Below are positions 1 through 4,984 of a DNA stretch of 5,270 nucleotides, in pieces. Under the pieces are notes generated by a model. That model ran no database searches. It saw nothing but the letters and a program-made list of their open reading frames with translations, and was not told the DNA's origin. Location of the stretch: assembly GCA_028711405.1 (NCBI GenBank), contig JAQTSH010000133.1, positions 1 through 5,270 of the forward strand, given 5' to 3'. The stretch comes from Methanoregula sp. (GTDB taxonomy: Archaea; Halobacteriota; Methanomicrobia; Methanomicrobiales; Methanospirillaceae). Position 1 is the stretch's first letter, and each line of letters begins with the position of its first letter. Made by a program: the position numbers and the translations under genes.

Positions 1-1
1 T

Positions 2-193
2 ATTGGCGAACTGCCAAAAATACAATATGCAAAGCGCACACTCGACGATCCAACGTACGATTTGTTGACATTCCTTCTTGCACCTTTTGAGGTTTGGTCG
101 ATGGAATCTTCCAGATCCTTTAGTAGTCTTGTACCAGAAATGGAGGATCATCTGAACTTGTTATTGTATCTCGTGGATGCTGAAGCCTGCTAA
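2..193 (+). CDS. 3' end of an unidentified gene (partial)
   Basis: An open frame runs in from the left edge and ends at a TAA at 191-193, leaving the last 63 residues of a protein. The peptide has a protein-like mix of hydrophobic and acidic residues, including DPTYDLLTFLLAPFEVWSME and a C-terminal leucine-rich LNLLLYLVDAEAC, with no low-complexity bias. No start codon is needed inside the window, and no frame on either strand gives a better reading of these bases. I do not recognise the family. The leucine-rich tail could form an amphipathic helix, but there is no convincing membrane segment or metal-binding motif. It is transcribed towards repeat copy A and away from the convergent three-gene operon. 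A chance open frame of 64 codons cannot be excluded, but the composition favours a real C-terminus. Confidence 0.55.
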   Translation: MGELPKIQYAKRTLDDPTYDLLTFLLAPFEVWSMESSRSFSSLVPEMEDHLNLLLYLVDAEAC

Positions 194-439
194 TGCGTAA
201 TTCAGCGTAAACCGTGTGGCAGTCTGACGAGTGGAACGTGGGATCTTTGGCGCGTTTGGGTGTGTGTGTTTTTAAAAAAATTCCTGAATGCAGATATGGA
301 TTAGGCAAGTGTTTGAGATCCTTACACATTTGACATGAACATTATCAGATCCAAACGTGCTTGTTGCATTGTTATTGTCGGATCCAACTCAACCATATGT
401 TTCAGGGTGCGAAATCTGTGGTACAGTGCAGATCCAGGC

Positions 440-535
440 TTCCACTGGAACCTGTCACGGGTAACTTACCTGTCCGGATTACCTTACCCGTCGCGGGTAG
501 CCGACCTGTCACGGGTCAGATGACCCGTCTTGGGA
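440..535. repeat. Iteron-like array A: TTCCACTGGAA dyad plus five 13-bp units
   Basis: A perfect dyad TTCCACTGGAA (440-450) leads into five units related to ACCTGTCACGGGT, starting at 450, 468, 486, 504 and 523. The spacing is 18, 18, 18 and 19 bp. Most units are themselves imperfect palindromes of the form ACCyGT-C-rCGGGT; unit 2 (ACCTGTCCGGATT) and unit 5 (ACCCGTCTTGGGA) are the most divergent. Units 4 and 5 together create a perfect inverted repeat, ACGGGTCA-ga-TGACCCGT (511-528). The same number, spacing and order are present in copy B. Regular 18-bp phasing suggests sites for a dimeric protein repeated along the DNA, as in replication iterons or operators. This function is inference; no cognate binding protein is identifiable in the window. 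Confidence 0.8.
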
Positions 536-705
536 GTCTGCCTGAAATCGTGAAATTCACGACGATGTCCGACGTGAGGATACTTCGGTTTTACCCCAAA
601 AACAGGCCTTCTTTTCATTTTCCACCTACGTCAGCCCATCCGGCAAACGATCGGGCGTCCAAAAGGTGCTAAATAGTGCTATTGTCTTCCGTCGATAAAA
701 TGAAA

Positions 706-740
706 AATTTGCGGGAAACCGTGTCGGTTTTCCGCGAATT
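706..740 (+). repeat. 35-bp interrupted palindrome, only in copy A
   Basis: The arms GCGGGAAACCG (711-721) and CGGTTTTCCGC (725-735) pair across a 3-base loop. Their only non-Watson-Crick pair is a G.T that would be G.U in a plus-strand RNA. AATT/AATT outside extends the stem after a one-base interruption on each side. Copy B keeps only the right-hand side (TTTTTCGCGAAT), so the left arm was lost there or gained here. Confidence 0.6.
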
Positions 741-972
741 AGTGATATTTTGGGCACCCCGGACCTTCGCACAACGGGACTCTTCAACGGAGAAGTGAGT
801 TCGTCAGAGTGTAGGTCTCCCAAGATCTCGGGCCGGAATGGTCGATCCCAAAAACAGGGGTTCTTTTCCCCATGACCGTGCTCCCCCCAGCCCCTTCCCA
901 AACATCACGAGATCGTCCGCCATCTCAACGCACTTTTTCGCGTGCGGCTGCGAATGAGCATGGTGGTGGCGA

Positions 973-1003
973 GCCGCCGGTGCGAGCGGTTGACGCAGGC
1001 GGC
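973..1003 (+). ncRNA. Conserved hairpin at the 3' end of repeat copy A (possible structured RNA)
   Basis: Outer arms GCCGCC (973-978) and GGCGGC (998-1003) and inner arms TGCG (981-984) and CGCA (994-997) form a 10-bp stem. It has a 2-base GG bulge and a 9-base loop AGCGGTTGA. In copy B the loop sequence is identical and the stem is retained despite changes: one C-G pair becomes T-A, and two G-C pairs become G.T. The G.T pairs are G.U only if the plus strand is transcribed, and would be A.C mismatches in the opposite transcript. One outer pair is lost in B. I take this as modest evidence for a plus-strand RNA; it does not match a family I know. Confidence 0.4.
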
Positions 1004-1035
1004 GCTGAGAAAGGAGTTTGGCGGGAAAGTTGTGA

Positions 1036-1058
1036 TCGCTAGAGCGACTATCATTTTT
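1036..1058 (+). terminator. Possible terminator after repeat copy A
   Basis: TCGCT-AG-AGCGA (1036-1047) is a short 5-bp stem followed within six bases by TTTTT (1054-1058) on the plus strand, immediately after the repeat ends. It could end a plus-strand transcript of the repeat. The stem is short, and it is not present after copy B, so this is weak. Confidence 0.25.
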
Positions 1059-1093
1059 GTTCGAAGGTTTTTCAGCGAAGAAATAGTGCAGAA

Positions 1094-1486
1094 TTATTCC
1101 GCCACTGGCAACCCATCCAAATAACGATACGACTGCGGCGGCACAAACCCTGGTATCGTTTCATACGGATCAATCGGATTGCTAAATTCCTGAAGGTTCT
1201 GGATCTCAATAGCAACTGCTCGTGACTTCCCTTCAAAGTAAGAGAAGAAATCCCGGTCGCTGATACCGGCATATTCTTTCACAGTTTCCCAGAGGTTAGC
1301 TGGATGGTCTTCGAGAATTTTTCCGATCTCAAACTTTGCAACGATCTTTTTCACCGGCATTGATGAATAGATAAAGATGTGATCAATATCCCGGTTTTTG
1401 AAGATCGTCTTCCGGAACTCGTATCGTTTTTCACCTTCGACGATGGACTTCACGTATTTGGGTTTAATTGACAGTAAAACGTCCAT
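1094..1486 (-). CDS. ASCH-domain (PUA-like) protein
   Basis: 130-aa protein, the last gene of the leftward three-gene operon. The N-terminus LLSIKPKYVKSIVEGEKRYE (residues 4-23) carries the ASCH signature G-x-K-x2-E-x-R (G18, K20, E23, R25). It is followed by the beta-strand pair IFIYSSMPVKKIVAKFEIG (about residues 38-56), typical of archaeal ASCH proteins often labelled PUA-like transcriptional regulators. The ASCH fold is a small RNA-binding-like beta barrel. Known relatives include the YqfB N4-acetylcytidine amidohydrolase and proteins reported to act on RNA, so nucleic-acid or modified-nucleoside binding is the family expectation; the substrate here is unknown. The protein is a single domain of normal length, with no HTH visible. 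The start is fixed by GGAGG at 1492-1496, five bases from the ATG. It begins 41 bp after the DUF1828 stop, so co-transcription is likely. Confidence 0.88.
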   Translation of the reverse strand: MDVLLSIKPKYVKSIVEGEKRYEFRKTIFKNRDIDHIFIYSSMPVKKIVAKFEIGKILEDHPANLWETVKEYAGISDRDFFSYFEGKSRAVAIEIQNLQEFSNPIDPYETIPGFVPPQSYRYLDGLPVAE

Positions 1487-1491
1487 CCACG

Positions 1492-1496
1492 CCTCC
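1492..1496 (-). promoter_or_regulatory. Ribosome binding site of the ASCH gene
   Basis: GGAGG on the minus strand lies five bases before the ATG at 1486. Its own strong site suggests the ASCH gene is translated independently rather than only by coupling. Confidence 0.7.
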
Positions 1497-1527
1497 GAGG
1501 AGTATATGTCTGTAGGTGTCGGGAATC

Positions 1528-2313
1528 CTATCCCGTCACCATCCCCCCGGATTCCTGCACATATTTCAGGAACCGATCCTTGTTGCCATGCAGGTTGGAG
1601 AACTGCTTCTCACAGACATCCGTGAACTTCGCAAGCGCCTTCCGGTTGATCTCTTCCTGGTCCTCAAAGATACCGATAGACCGGAATTTCAGCCCCCATT
1701 TTTCAAACATGAGCAGATTGATCGTTGCGTTACTCACCCGGTCGTCATTCGATAACGCGTACACCAGAATCGGTCCGGATTCACTCTCGATCATAAAATC
1801 AGCCGTATATCTGCTGTCAGGATCGTGCGTAGGATCGTGCCAGTCAGATTGGACACACCCTTCCGGTATGTGCTCTTGTACAAATTTATGAACATCTTCC
1901 ATGAATGTTGACCGTACGCGTTCCTGTGACAGATAGGAAACATCAGAAATTTTGAGTAGGGCTTGGACGTAACTGTAAAGGGCATCGCCATACTGGTCGT
2001 CATCTATCGAGAGAACCAGTTCGCCGTTCCGGTCCACAACCGAGAATGCAGCAAGGGCATTTGAGATAATCTTCTGCCGGCTTCCGCTCCGAAGATCCTT
2101 CTCGTCCAGATCGTAGGTGAGGTGCATGAAGGTATGTCCCTCATCAGAGAGCACCCAGCGTCCATCCTCCTGTTTAAGGACAACAACCAGATGATCCCCA
2201 TCTTCAAAGAGAAACGGGGTGAACACCCTGTACCGGTCAACACCTTCGGCTTCGACGCGTACCTGGTCGCACACTTTCTGCCGAAAATTCTGTGTGATTG
2301 CTTTTACCGACAT
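1528..2313 (-). CDS. DUF1828/DUF1829 domain protein
   Basis: 261-aa protein with the two-part architecture of DUF1828 (about residues 25-125) followed by DUF1829 (about 135-255). The DUF1828 hallmarks are FTPFLFEDGDHLVVVL (31-46), then WVLSDEGHTFMHL (53-65), matching the family pattern tPf...DH..v.v...g...LsDeGyT...L, and an ALLKISDV stretch at 118-125. The C-terminal half contains SRYTADFMI (167-175) and PILVYALSN (181-189), an alternating-strand core that loosely recalls nuclease-like folds, but I see no intact D-ExK set. The family is common on phages and accessory islands and its activity is unknown. The ATG immediately follows the TAA of the 75-aa gene (TAAATG). GGGGGAT at 2321-2327 gives a reasonable ribosome site seven bases upstream inside that gene, so coupling is likely. 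The protein appears intact. No signal peptide or membrane segment is visible, so it is probably cytoplasmic. Confidence 0.83.
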   Translation of the reverse strand: MSVKAITQNFRQKVCDQVRVEAEGVDRYRVFTPFLFEDGDHLVVVLKQEDGRWVLSDEGHTFMHLTYDLDEKDLRSGSRQKIISNALAAFSVVDRNGELVLSIDDDQYGDALYSYVQALLKISDVSYLSQERVRSTFMEDVHKFVQEHIPEGCVQSDWHDPTHDPDSRYTADFMIESESGPILVYALSNDDRVSNATINLLMFEKWGLKFRSIGIFEDQEEINRKALAKFTDVCEKQFSNLHGNKDRFLKYVQESGGMVTG

Positions 2314-2541
2314 TTAGTTCATCCCCCATTGCGCAAGACTACGGTTTTTCGTGGAGACCATAAACCCACAGTCCCGCAACATACATTCTATCGCACCGTG
2401 ATAATCTGCATACCATTTCGTCTCCTCAGCATACGTATCTTCCCGGTAACCTGACTGCTGGTAGCGTTCGGTTGATGCAGACGGTGCCCTTTTTATTGAG
2501 GAATAAAGTCGCCCAAGTCTCATATATCCCAAATGTCCCAT
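2314..2541 (-). CDS. Small protein of unknown function, first gene of the operon
   Basis: 75-aa basic-to-neutral protein. I chose the ATG at 2541 because AAAGGAG (2548-2554) sits six bases upstream. The frame stays open back to a GTG at 2673, but nothing supports that start, and the intervening bases include tandem and direct repeats typical of a leader. The N-terminus is rich in R, S and Y. The C-terminal half, TKWYADYHGAIECMLRDCGF (residues 41-60) with two cysteines (C53, C58), looks like one helix-rich unit followed by a short tail, SLAQWGMN. No family is recognised. Its stop abuts the DUF1828 start codon with no gap, so the two proteins are probably made together and may interact. Antitoxin, adaptor or regulator roles are possible but unproven. 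Confidence 0.6.
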   Translation of the reverse strand: MGHLGYMRLGRLYSSIKRAPSASTERYQQSGYREDTYAEETKWYADYHGAIECMLRDCGFMVSTKNRSLAQWGMN

Positions 2542-2547
2542 TCTTTT

Positions 2548-2554
2548 CTCCTTT
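2548..2554 (-). promoter_or_regulatory. Ribosome binding site deciding the start of the 75-aa gene
   Basis: AAAGGAG on the minus strand lies six bases before ATG 2541. It is the strongest Shine-Dalgarno match near any start in this frame and argues against the longer GTG start at 2673. Confidence 0.75.
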
Positions 2555-2575
2555 GTCTGGATTCCACCTAGACTC

Positions 2576-2685
2576 CTTAGACCCCATTCCGACCCCTTTG
2601 ATGTGCGGAACTTTTTGGGGGGTTCTGGAAAGGAAGTCTGGTCCAGGATCGTAAGCCGTGTCACTTGTGTCACTTAGACCCCATT
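2576..2685 (-). repeat. Leader repeats upstream of the three-gene operon
   Basis: The 13-mer CTTAGACCCCATT occurs at 2576-2588 and again at 2673-2685, 97 bp apart. Next to the second copy lies a perfect 9-bp tandem repeat GTGTCACTT at 2658-2666 and 2667-2675. On the transcribed strand these read AATGGGGTCTAAG (twice) and AAGTGACAC (twice). They sit between the likely promoter and the first gene, where operator or RNA-leader elements would be expected. No regulator is identifiable, so the role is inferred from position only. Confidence 0.55.
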
Positions 2686-2717
2686 TTCCGGGAAGTCCTT
2701 CGTGCGAACTGTACGGA

Positions 2718-2747
2718 ATTTTTACCGGAAAAATTTTGAAAATTTTT
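2718..2747 (-). promoter_or_regulatory. AT-rich overlapping palindromes, candidate operon promoter
   Basis: Two palindromes share bases here: AATTTTT-ACCGG-AAAAATT (2718-2736) and the perfect 19-mer AAAAATTTTGAAAATTTTT (2729-2747). This is the most AT-rich stretch upstream of the leftward operon and could hold the TATA region; transcription would then start near 2705, with a leader of about 165 bases. It lacks a canonical TTTATATA box. A weaker alternative TATA-like site, TAATATAG on the minus strand, lies around 2891-2898. Confidence 0.35.
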
Positions 2748-2915
2748 TTTAGCAACGTGTTCTCAAGGGAAAATGATTTCCTGGATCATGCGACCTTTAC
2801 AAATTTTTTCTCGGATCCGGTCCAGGAACAGTAAGACTCCCGGCAGGCATTTCCACTGACGATATACGTCGTAGCCCCCTCTAAAATCACCCTATATTAC
2901 TGTGCAGATCCGGGC

Positions 2916-3011
2916 TTCCACTGGAACCTGTCACGGGTAGATGACCTGTCCGGATCACCTTACCTGTCACGGGTAAACGACCTGTCACGGGTCAGATGAC
3001 CCGTCTTTGGG
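2916..3011. repeat. Iteron-like array B: TTCCACTGGAA dyad plus five 13-bp units
   Basis: The dyad TTCCACTGGAA (2916-2926) is followed by units starting at 2926, 2944, 2962, 2980 and 2999. The spacing of 18, 18, 18 and 19 bp is identical to copy A. Units 1, 3 and 4 are exactly ACCTGTCACGGGT; unit 2 is ACCTGTCCGGATC; unit 5 begins ACCCGTCTTTGGG. The capping inverted repeat ACGGGTCA-ga-TGACCCGT (2987-3004) is identical to copy A. Confidence 0.8.
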
Positions 3012-3465
3012 AACATGAAATCCTGCTACGACGGTATCCGATGGTGAATACCGAAATCCCCCAAACAACCCTTCTTTTCAGTTTCCACCTACTTCAGCCC
3101 ATCCGGCACATGATTGGTTGTCCAAAAGCGCCTATTAGCGCATTTTTTCAAGCCCGATTCATGCCAAAACCCGTCAAACGGACGACATATCAGGGATATG
3201 ATAAAACAAAGGACTTGATTTTTCGCGAATAAGACCTGGTTTGGGTAATCCAGACCTTCGTCCACCGGAAACTCTCCGACGGAGAAGTGAGTTCGCCAGA
3301 GTGTAAGTCTCCCAGAGTCCCGGGCCGGAATGATCGATCCCAAAAACAGGGGTTCTTTTCCCCTTGACCGTGCTACCCTCTCGCCCCTTCCCAAACATCA
3401 AGAGATCGTCCGCCGTTTCAATACGCTCTTTGGCGTACAGCTACAACTGATAGTGGTGGCGGCGA

Positions 3466-3496
3466 GCTGCCGGTGCGAGCGGTTGACGTAAGCAGT
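3466..3496 (+). ncRNA. Conserved hairpin at the 3' end of repeat copy B (possible structured RNA)
   Basis: Counterpart of 973-1003. The arms GCTGCC (3466-3471) and AGCAGT (3491-3496) pair at five of six positions, including one compensated T-A and one G.T. The inner arms TGCG and CGTA pair with one G.T, and the loop AGCGGTTGA is unchanged. A second hairpin TACGC-TCTTTG-GCGTA (3422-3437) has a counterpart in copy A, CGCAC...GTGCG (929-946), in a slightly shifted register. Confidence 0.4.
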
Positions 3497-3527
3497 GCCG
3501 GGGAAGGCATTTGCCGGGAAGTTGTGA

Positions 3528-3663
3528 ATACCCAGGTTACCAGGCATAGTACACATTCCGAAACCTAGTAAAATCTCCCCGGGAATAAAGCGCAGTTAAC
3601 GACTATACGCCCCACGAATTCAATCAAAAGATTGTAATATCAAGATACGAAGAGACTCTATTG
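3528..3663. other. Spacer between repeat copy B and the insertion sequence
   Basis: No gene, RNA or clear repeat is seen. The last ten bases, GACTCTATTG (3654-3663), abut the left end of the insertion sequence and are the expected target-site duplication; the partner copy would lie just beyond the window. Confidence 0.5.
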
Positions 3664-3681
3664 CATGCGTCATCGGTTAAG
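3664..3681 (+). repeat. Left terminal inverted repeat of the insertion sequence
   Basis: CATGCGTCATCGGTTAAG. It matches the reverse complement of 5253-5270 except at position 5 (C versus T). The transposase stop codon TAA (3677-3679) lies inside it, at repeat positions 14-16. Confidence 0.92.
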
Positions 3682-4984
3682 CCCACCACTCCGATCTGAA
3701 CCTCTTGCGATTGACATGTGGATCGACAGCCTGACTTGCGGAAACAGCAAACTTTTGTTCGATGGTTCGAGTTATTCCCATAGATTCAAAAATTGCTGTA
3801 AGAATGTCAGAAGCATTCTCAGCAAAAATAATGCTCCATCGTAATTGAGTAAACCGGACAACTTGTTGATCCGGAATTAAATCTCTCATGAGTCCATATA
3901 GTTTTCTACTAACAATCAATGTTAGTATGCCAATCCAGATAAGAGTCTTAATTATTTGCTCATTTTTTGTTTTAAGCACATCAAAATCATATTTATTTTT
4001 CAACTCTTTGAAAAGGAGTTCAATATCCCATCGTGCCCCGTATAATCGTGCGATGTCTTCCGGTCCGAGTATATCAGCCTGGATATTCGTCAAATAGATA
4101 TGATACTTGTTACTCTCCTCATTATACACCCCAACCAAACGAAACGATTGCGTATCTTGTCTTTGCTGTCCCTTGTAAATCCGACGTTTGAATGAAACTT
4201 CAACAATCGCATCGAGAATTCCATATTTAGGTAAAATCAGAATAATCGCACTCAGTTTCATCCCAATGATTTTATCCTGAAGATCTTTAGAGAGTCCACC
4301 AGTAACTGAAATGATAGTTGGATCAGCAACTTTTTTCCATCGACTAACAAAATACCCGCCGTTCTCAGCAATTCTTGTAAAAATATGATGTTTATAAAAT
4401 CCCAGATCGATGAGGAGTATCCGATCCTTAACCCATGGTCCTATTTTCAGAGTTTTAATTTCAGATACGCGCTCTCCATATAGGACAACAGATCTTGGTC
4501 CATTTGCCACAACACTCACCAAGACGCTCACTTTTAGTCCGGCAGCGACACCTCTTGATCGAGTTGCGGGAAAAATGTAAGCAAGAAACTTGTTAAGTCT
4601 AATAATCGTACTATCTTGAATTAGGATATCCTGAAAGGCTTGAAGTTTTTTGTCAAGTTTTACGTGGGAAGTTCTCGCAAGTTCCTGAATTCCATGGATA
4701 ACACATTGATGAACAAATTCTACCATTTCGGGAGTGAACCGGTCATACCAGCTGCTGTCGCTTATTAATTGTCCTGACTTATTTTCAAATACGCGTTTAA
4801 GACTGGCAAGACTTCTCTCCGATTTCACTCCAAATCCAAAAATCAATGCCCAAAACATAATCGTAGGATCGATTATTCGCTGTCGTTTAATCATCCCAGT
4901 TTGATTAGCGGTATTATGTAACCATTCCTGAGAAAACATGGAAGTTAGGTCTTCCAAGATCTTGTGTGCCGTGATTTCGTTCAT
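3677..4984 (-). CDS. IS4-family DDE transposase (ISH8-like)
   Basis: Cuts and joins the ends of the insertion sequence. From the ATG at 4984 the protein has 435 residues. The DDE triad is visible as D124 (in ILIQDSTIIRL), D193 (in ILLIDLGFYKHH) and E322. E322 lies in YGARWDIELLFKELK, which fits the IS4 signature Y-x2-R-x3-E-x6-K exactly (Y315, R318, E322, K329). The N-terminal 100 residues form the usual helical DNA-binding part, and the long insertion between D193 and E322 is mostly beta-strand, as in IS4. The frame is also open to a TTG at 5023 (448 aa), but that lies inside the upstream DUF2080 gene and lacks a ribosome site. ATG 4984 overlaps the DUF2080 stop as ATGA, the classic coupled arrangement. 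The stop lies inside the left terminal repeat. The gene appears intact. Confidence 0.95.
   Translation of the reverse strand: MNEITAHKILEDLTSMFSQEWLHNTANQTGMIKRQRIIDPTIMFWALIFGFGVKSERSLASLKRVFENKSGQLISDSSWYDRFTPEMVEFVHQCVIHGIQELARTSHVKLDKKLQAFQDILIQDSTIIRLNKFLAYIFPATRSRGVAAGLKVSVLVSVVANGPRSVVLYGERVSEIKTLKIGPWVKDRILLIDLGFYKHHIFTRIAENGGYFVSRWKKVADPTIISVTGGLSKDLQDKIIGMKLSAIILILPKYGILDAIVEVSFKRRIYKGQQRQDTQSFRLVGVYNEESNKYHIYLTNIQADILGPEDIARLYGARWDIELLFKELKNKYDFDVLKTKNEQIIKTLIWIGILTLIVSRKLYGLMRDLIPDQQVVRFTQLRWSIIFAENASDILTAIFESMGITRTIEQKFAVSASQAVDPHVNRKRFRSEWWA

Larger units (their letters stand above)
422..1035 (+). repeat. Long noncoding direct repeat, copy A (about 0.61 kb)
   Basis: This stretch aligns along its whole length with 2898-3527 in the same orientation, with an offset of 2476 at the start and 2492 at the end. 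Conservation is patchy. The first 110 bp (iteron array) are about 90% identical by eye, and the last 270 bp (from about 765) are also well kept, including 29 identical bases around 843-871. The middle (536-765) is poorly conserved apart from a block at 608-665. Open frames in the two copies do not correspond: a 1-bp indel near 883 (copy B has one extra base) puts them out of register, so I read it as noncoding. The edges are sharp: flanking sequence on either side shows no similarity to copy B's flanks. No terminal inverted repeats are visible. It could be a dispersed chromosomal repeat, a non-autonomous element, or a structured RNA locus. Confidence 0.85.
2898..3527 (+). repeat. Long noncoding direct repeat, copy B (about 0.63 kb)
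   Basis: Second copy of the repeat at 422-1035, same orientation, 16 bp longer through small indels in the middle. Shared landmarks in order are the iteron array (2926-3011), the block CCACCTACtTCAGCCCATCC (from about 3085), TTTTTCGCGAAT (about 3220), ACGGAGAAGTGAGTTCG (from about 3279), the 29-base identical block ending in GGGG-TTCTTTT-CCCC (3349-3363), and the terminal hairpin (3466-3496). It has lost the 706-740 palindrome of copy A but has small palindromes of its own, such as CATATC-AGG-GATATG (3186-3200). The copies flank the three-gene operon and are too diverged to be a recent duplication. No gene is apparent inside it. Confidence 0.85.

Noticed and set aside
258..280. GT run plus TTTTTAAAAAAA as a terminator of the left partial gene
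   Set aside because: There is no GC stem before the T run and it is 65 bp or more past the stop; low-complexity sequence is an adequate explanation.
450..535. The regularly spaced repeats as a CRISPR array
   Set aside because: The units are 13 bp with 5-6 bp gaps, far too short for CRISPR repeats and spacers, and no cas gene is near.
335..901. Open frames of 62-103 residues inside repeat copy A on both strands (335-523, 361-672, 626-901)
   Set aside because: They are not kept in frame in copy B (a 1-bp indel near 883 plus many substitutions), have no convincing ribosome sites and read through the iteron array, so they are chance frames in GC-rich noncoding sequence.
1791..2243. Other open frames overlapping the DUF1828 gene (for example 1791-2003, 2004-2243, 2122-2454)
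   Set aside because: They are antisense or out-of-frame readings of a well-supported DUF1828/1829 coding sequence and have no family features of their own.
2542..2673. Longer version of the 75-aa protein starting at GTG 2673 (119 aa)
   Set aside because: There is no ribosome site at the GTG, the added region is built from leader repeats, and AAAGGAG stands at the right distance from ATG 2541.
3089..3401. Open frames of 75 and 101 residues on the minus strand in copy B, possibly a decayed gene shared with copy A
   Set aside because: The similar nucleotide blocks fall into different reading frames in the two copies and there is no bias of changes to third codon positions by eye. A very old pseudogene cannot be fully excluded.
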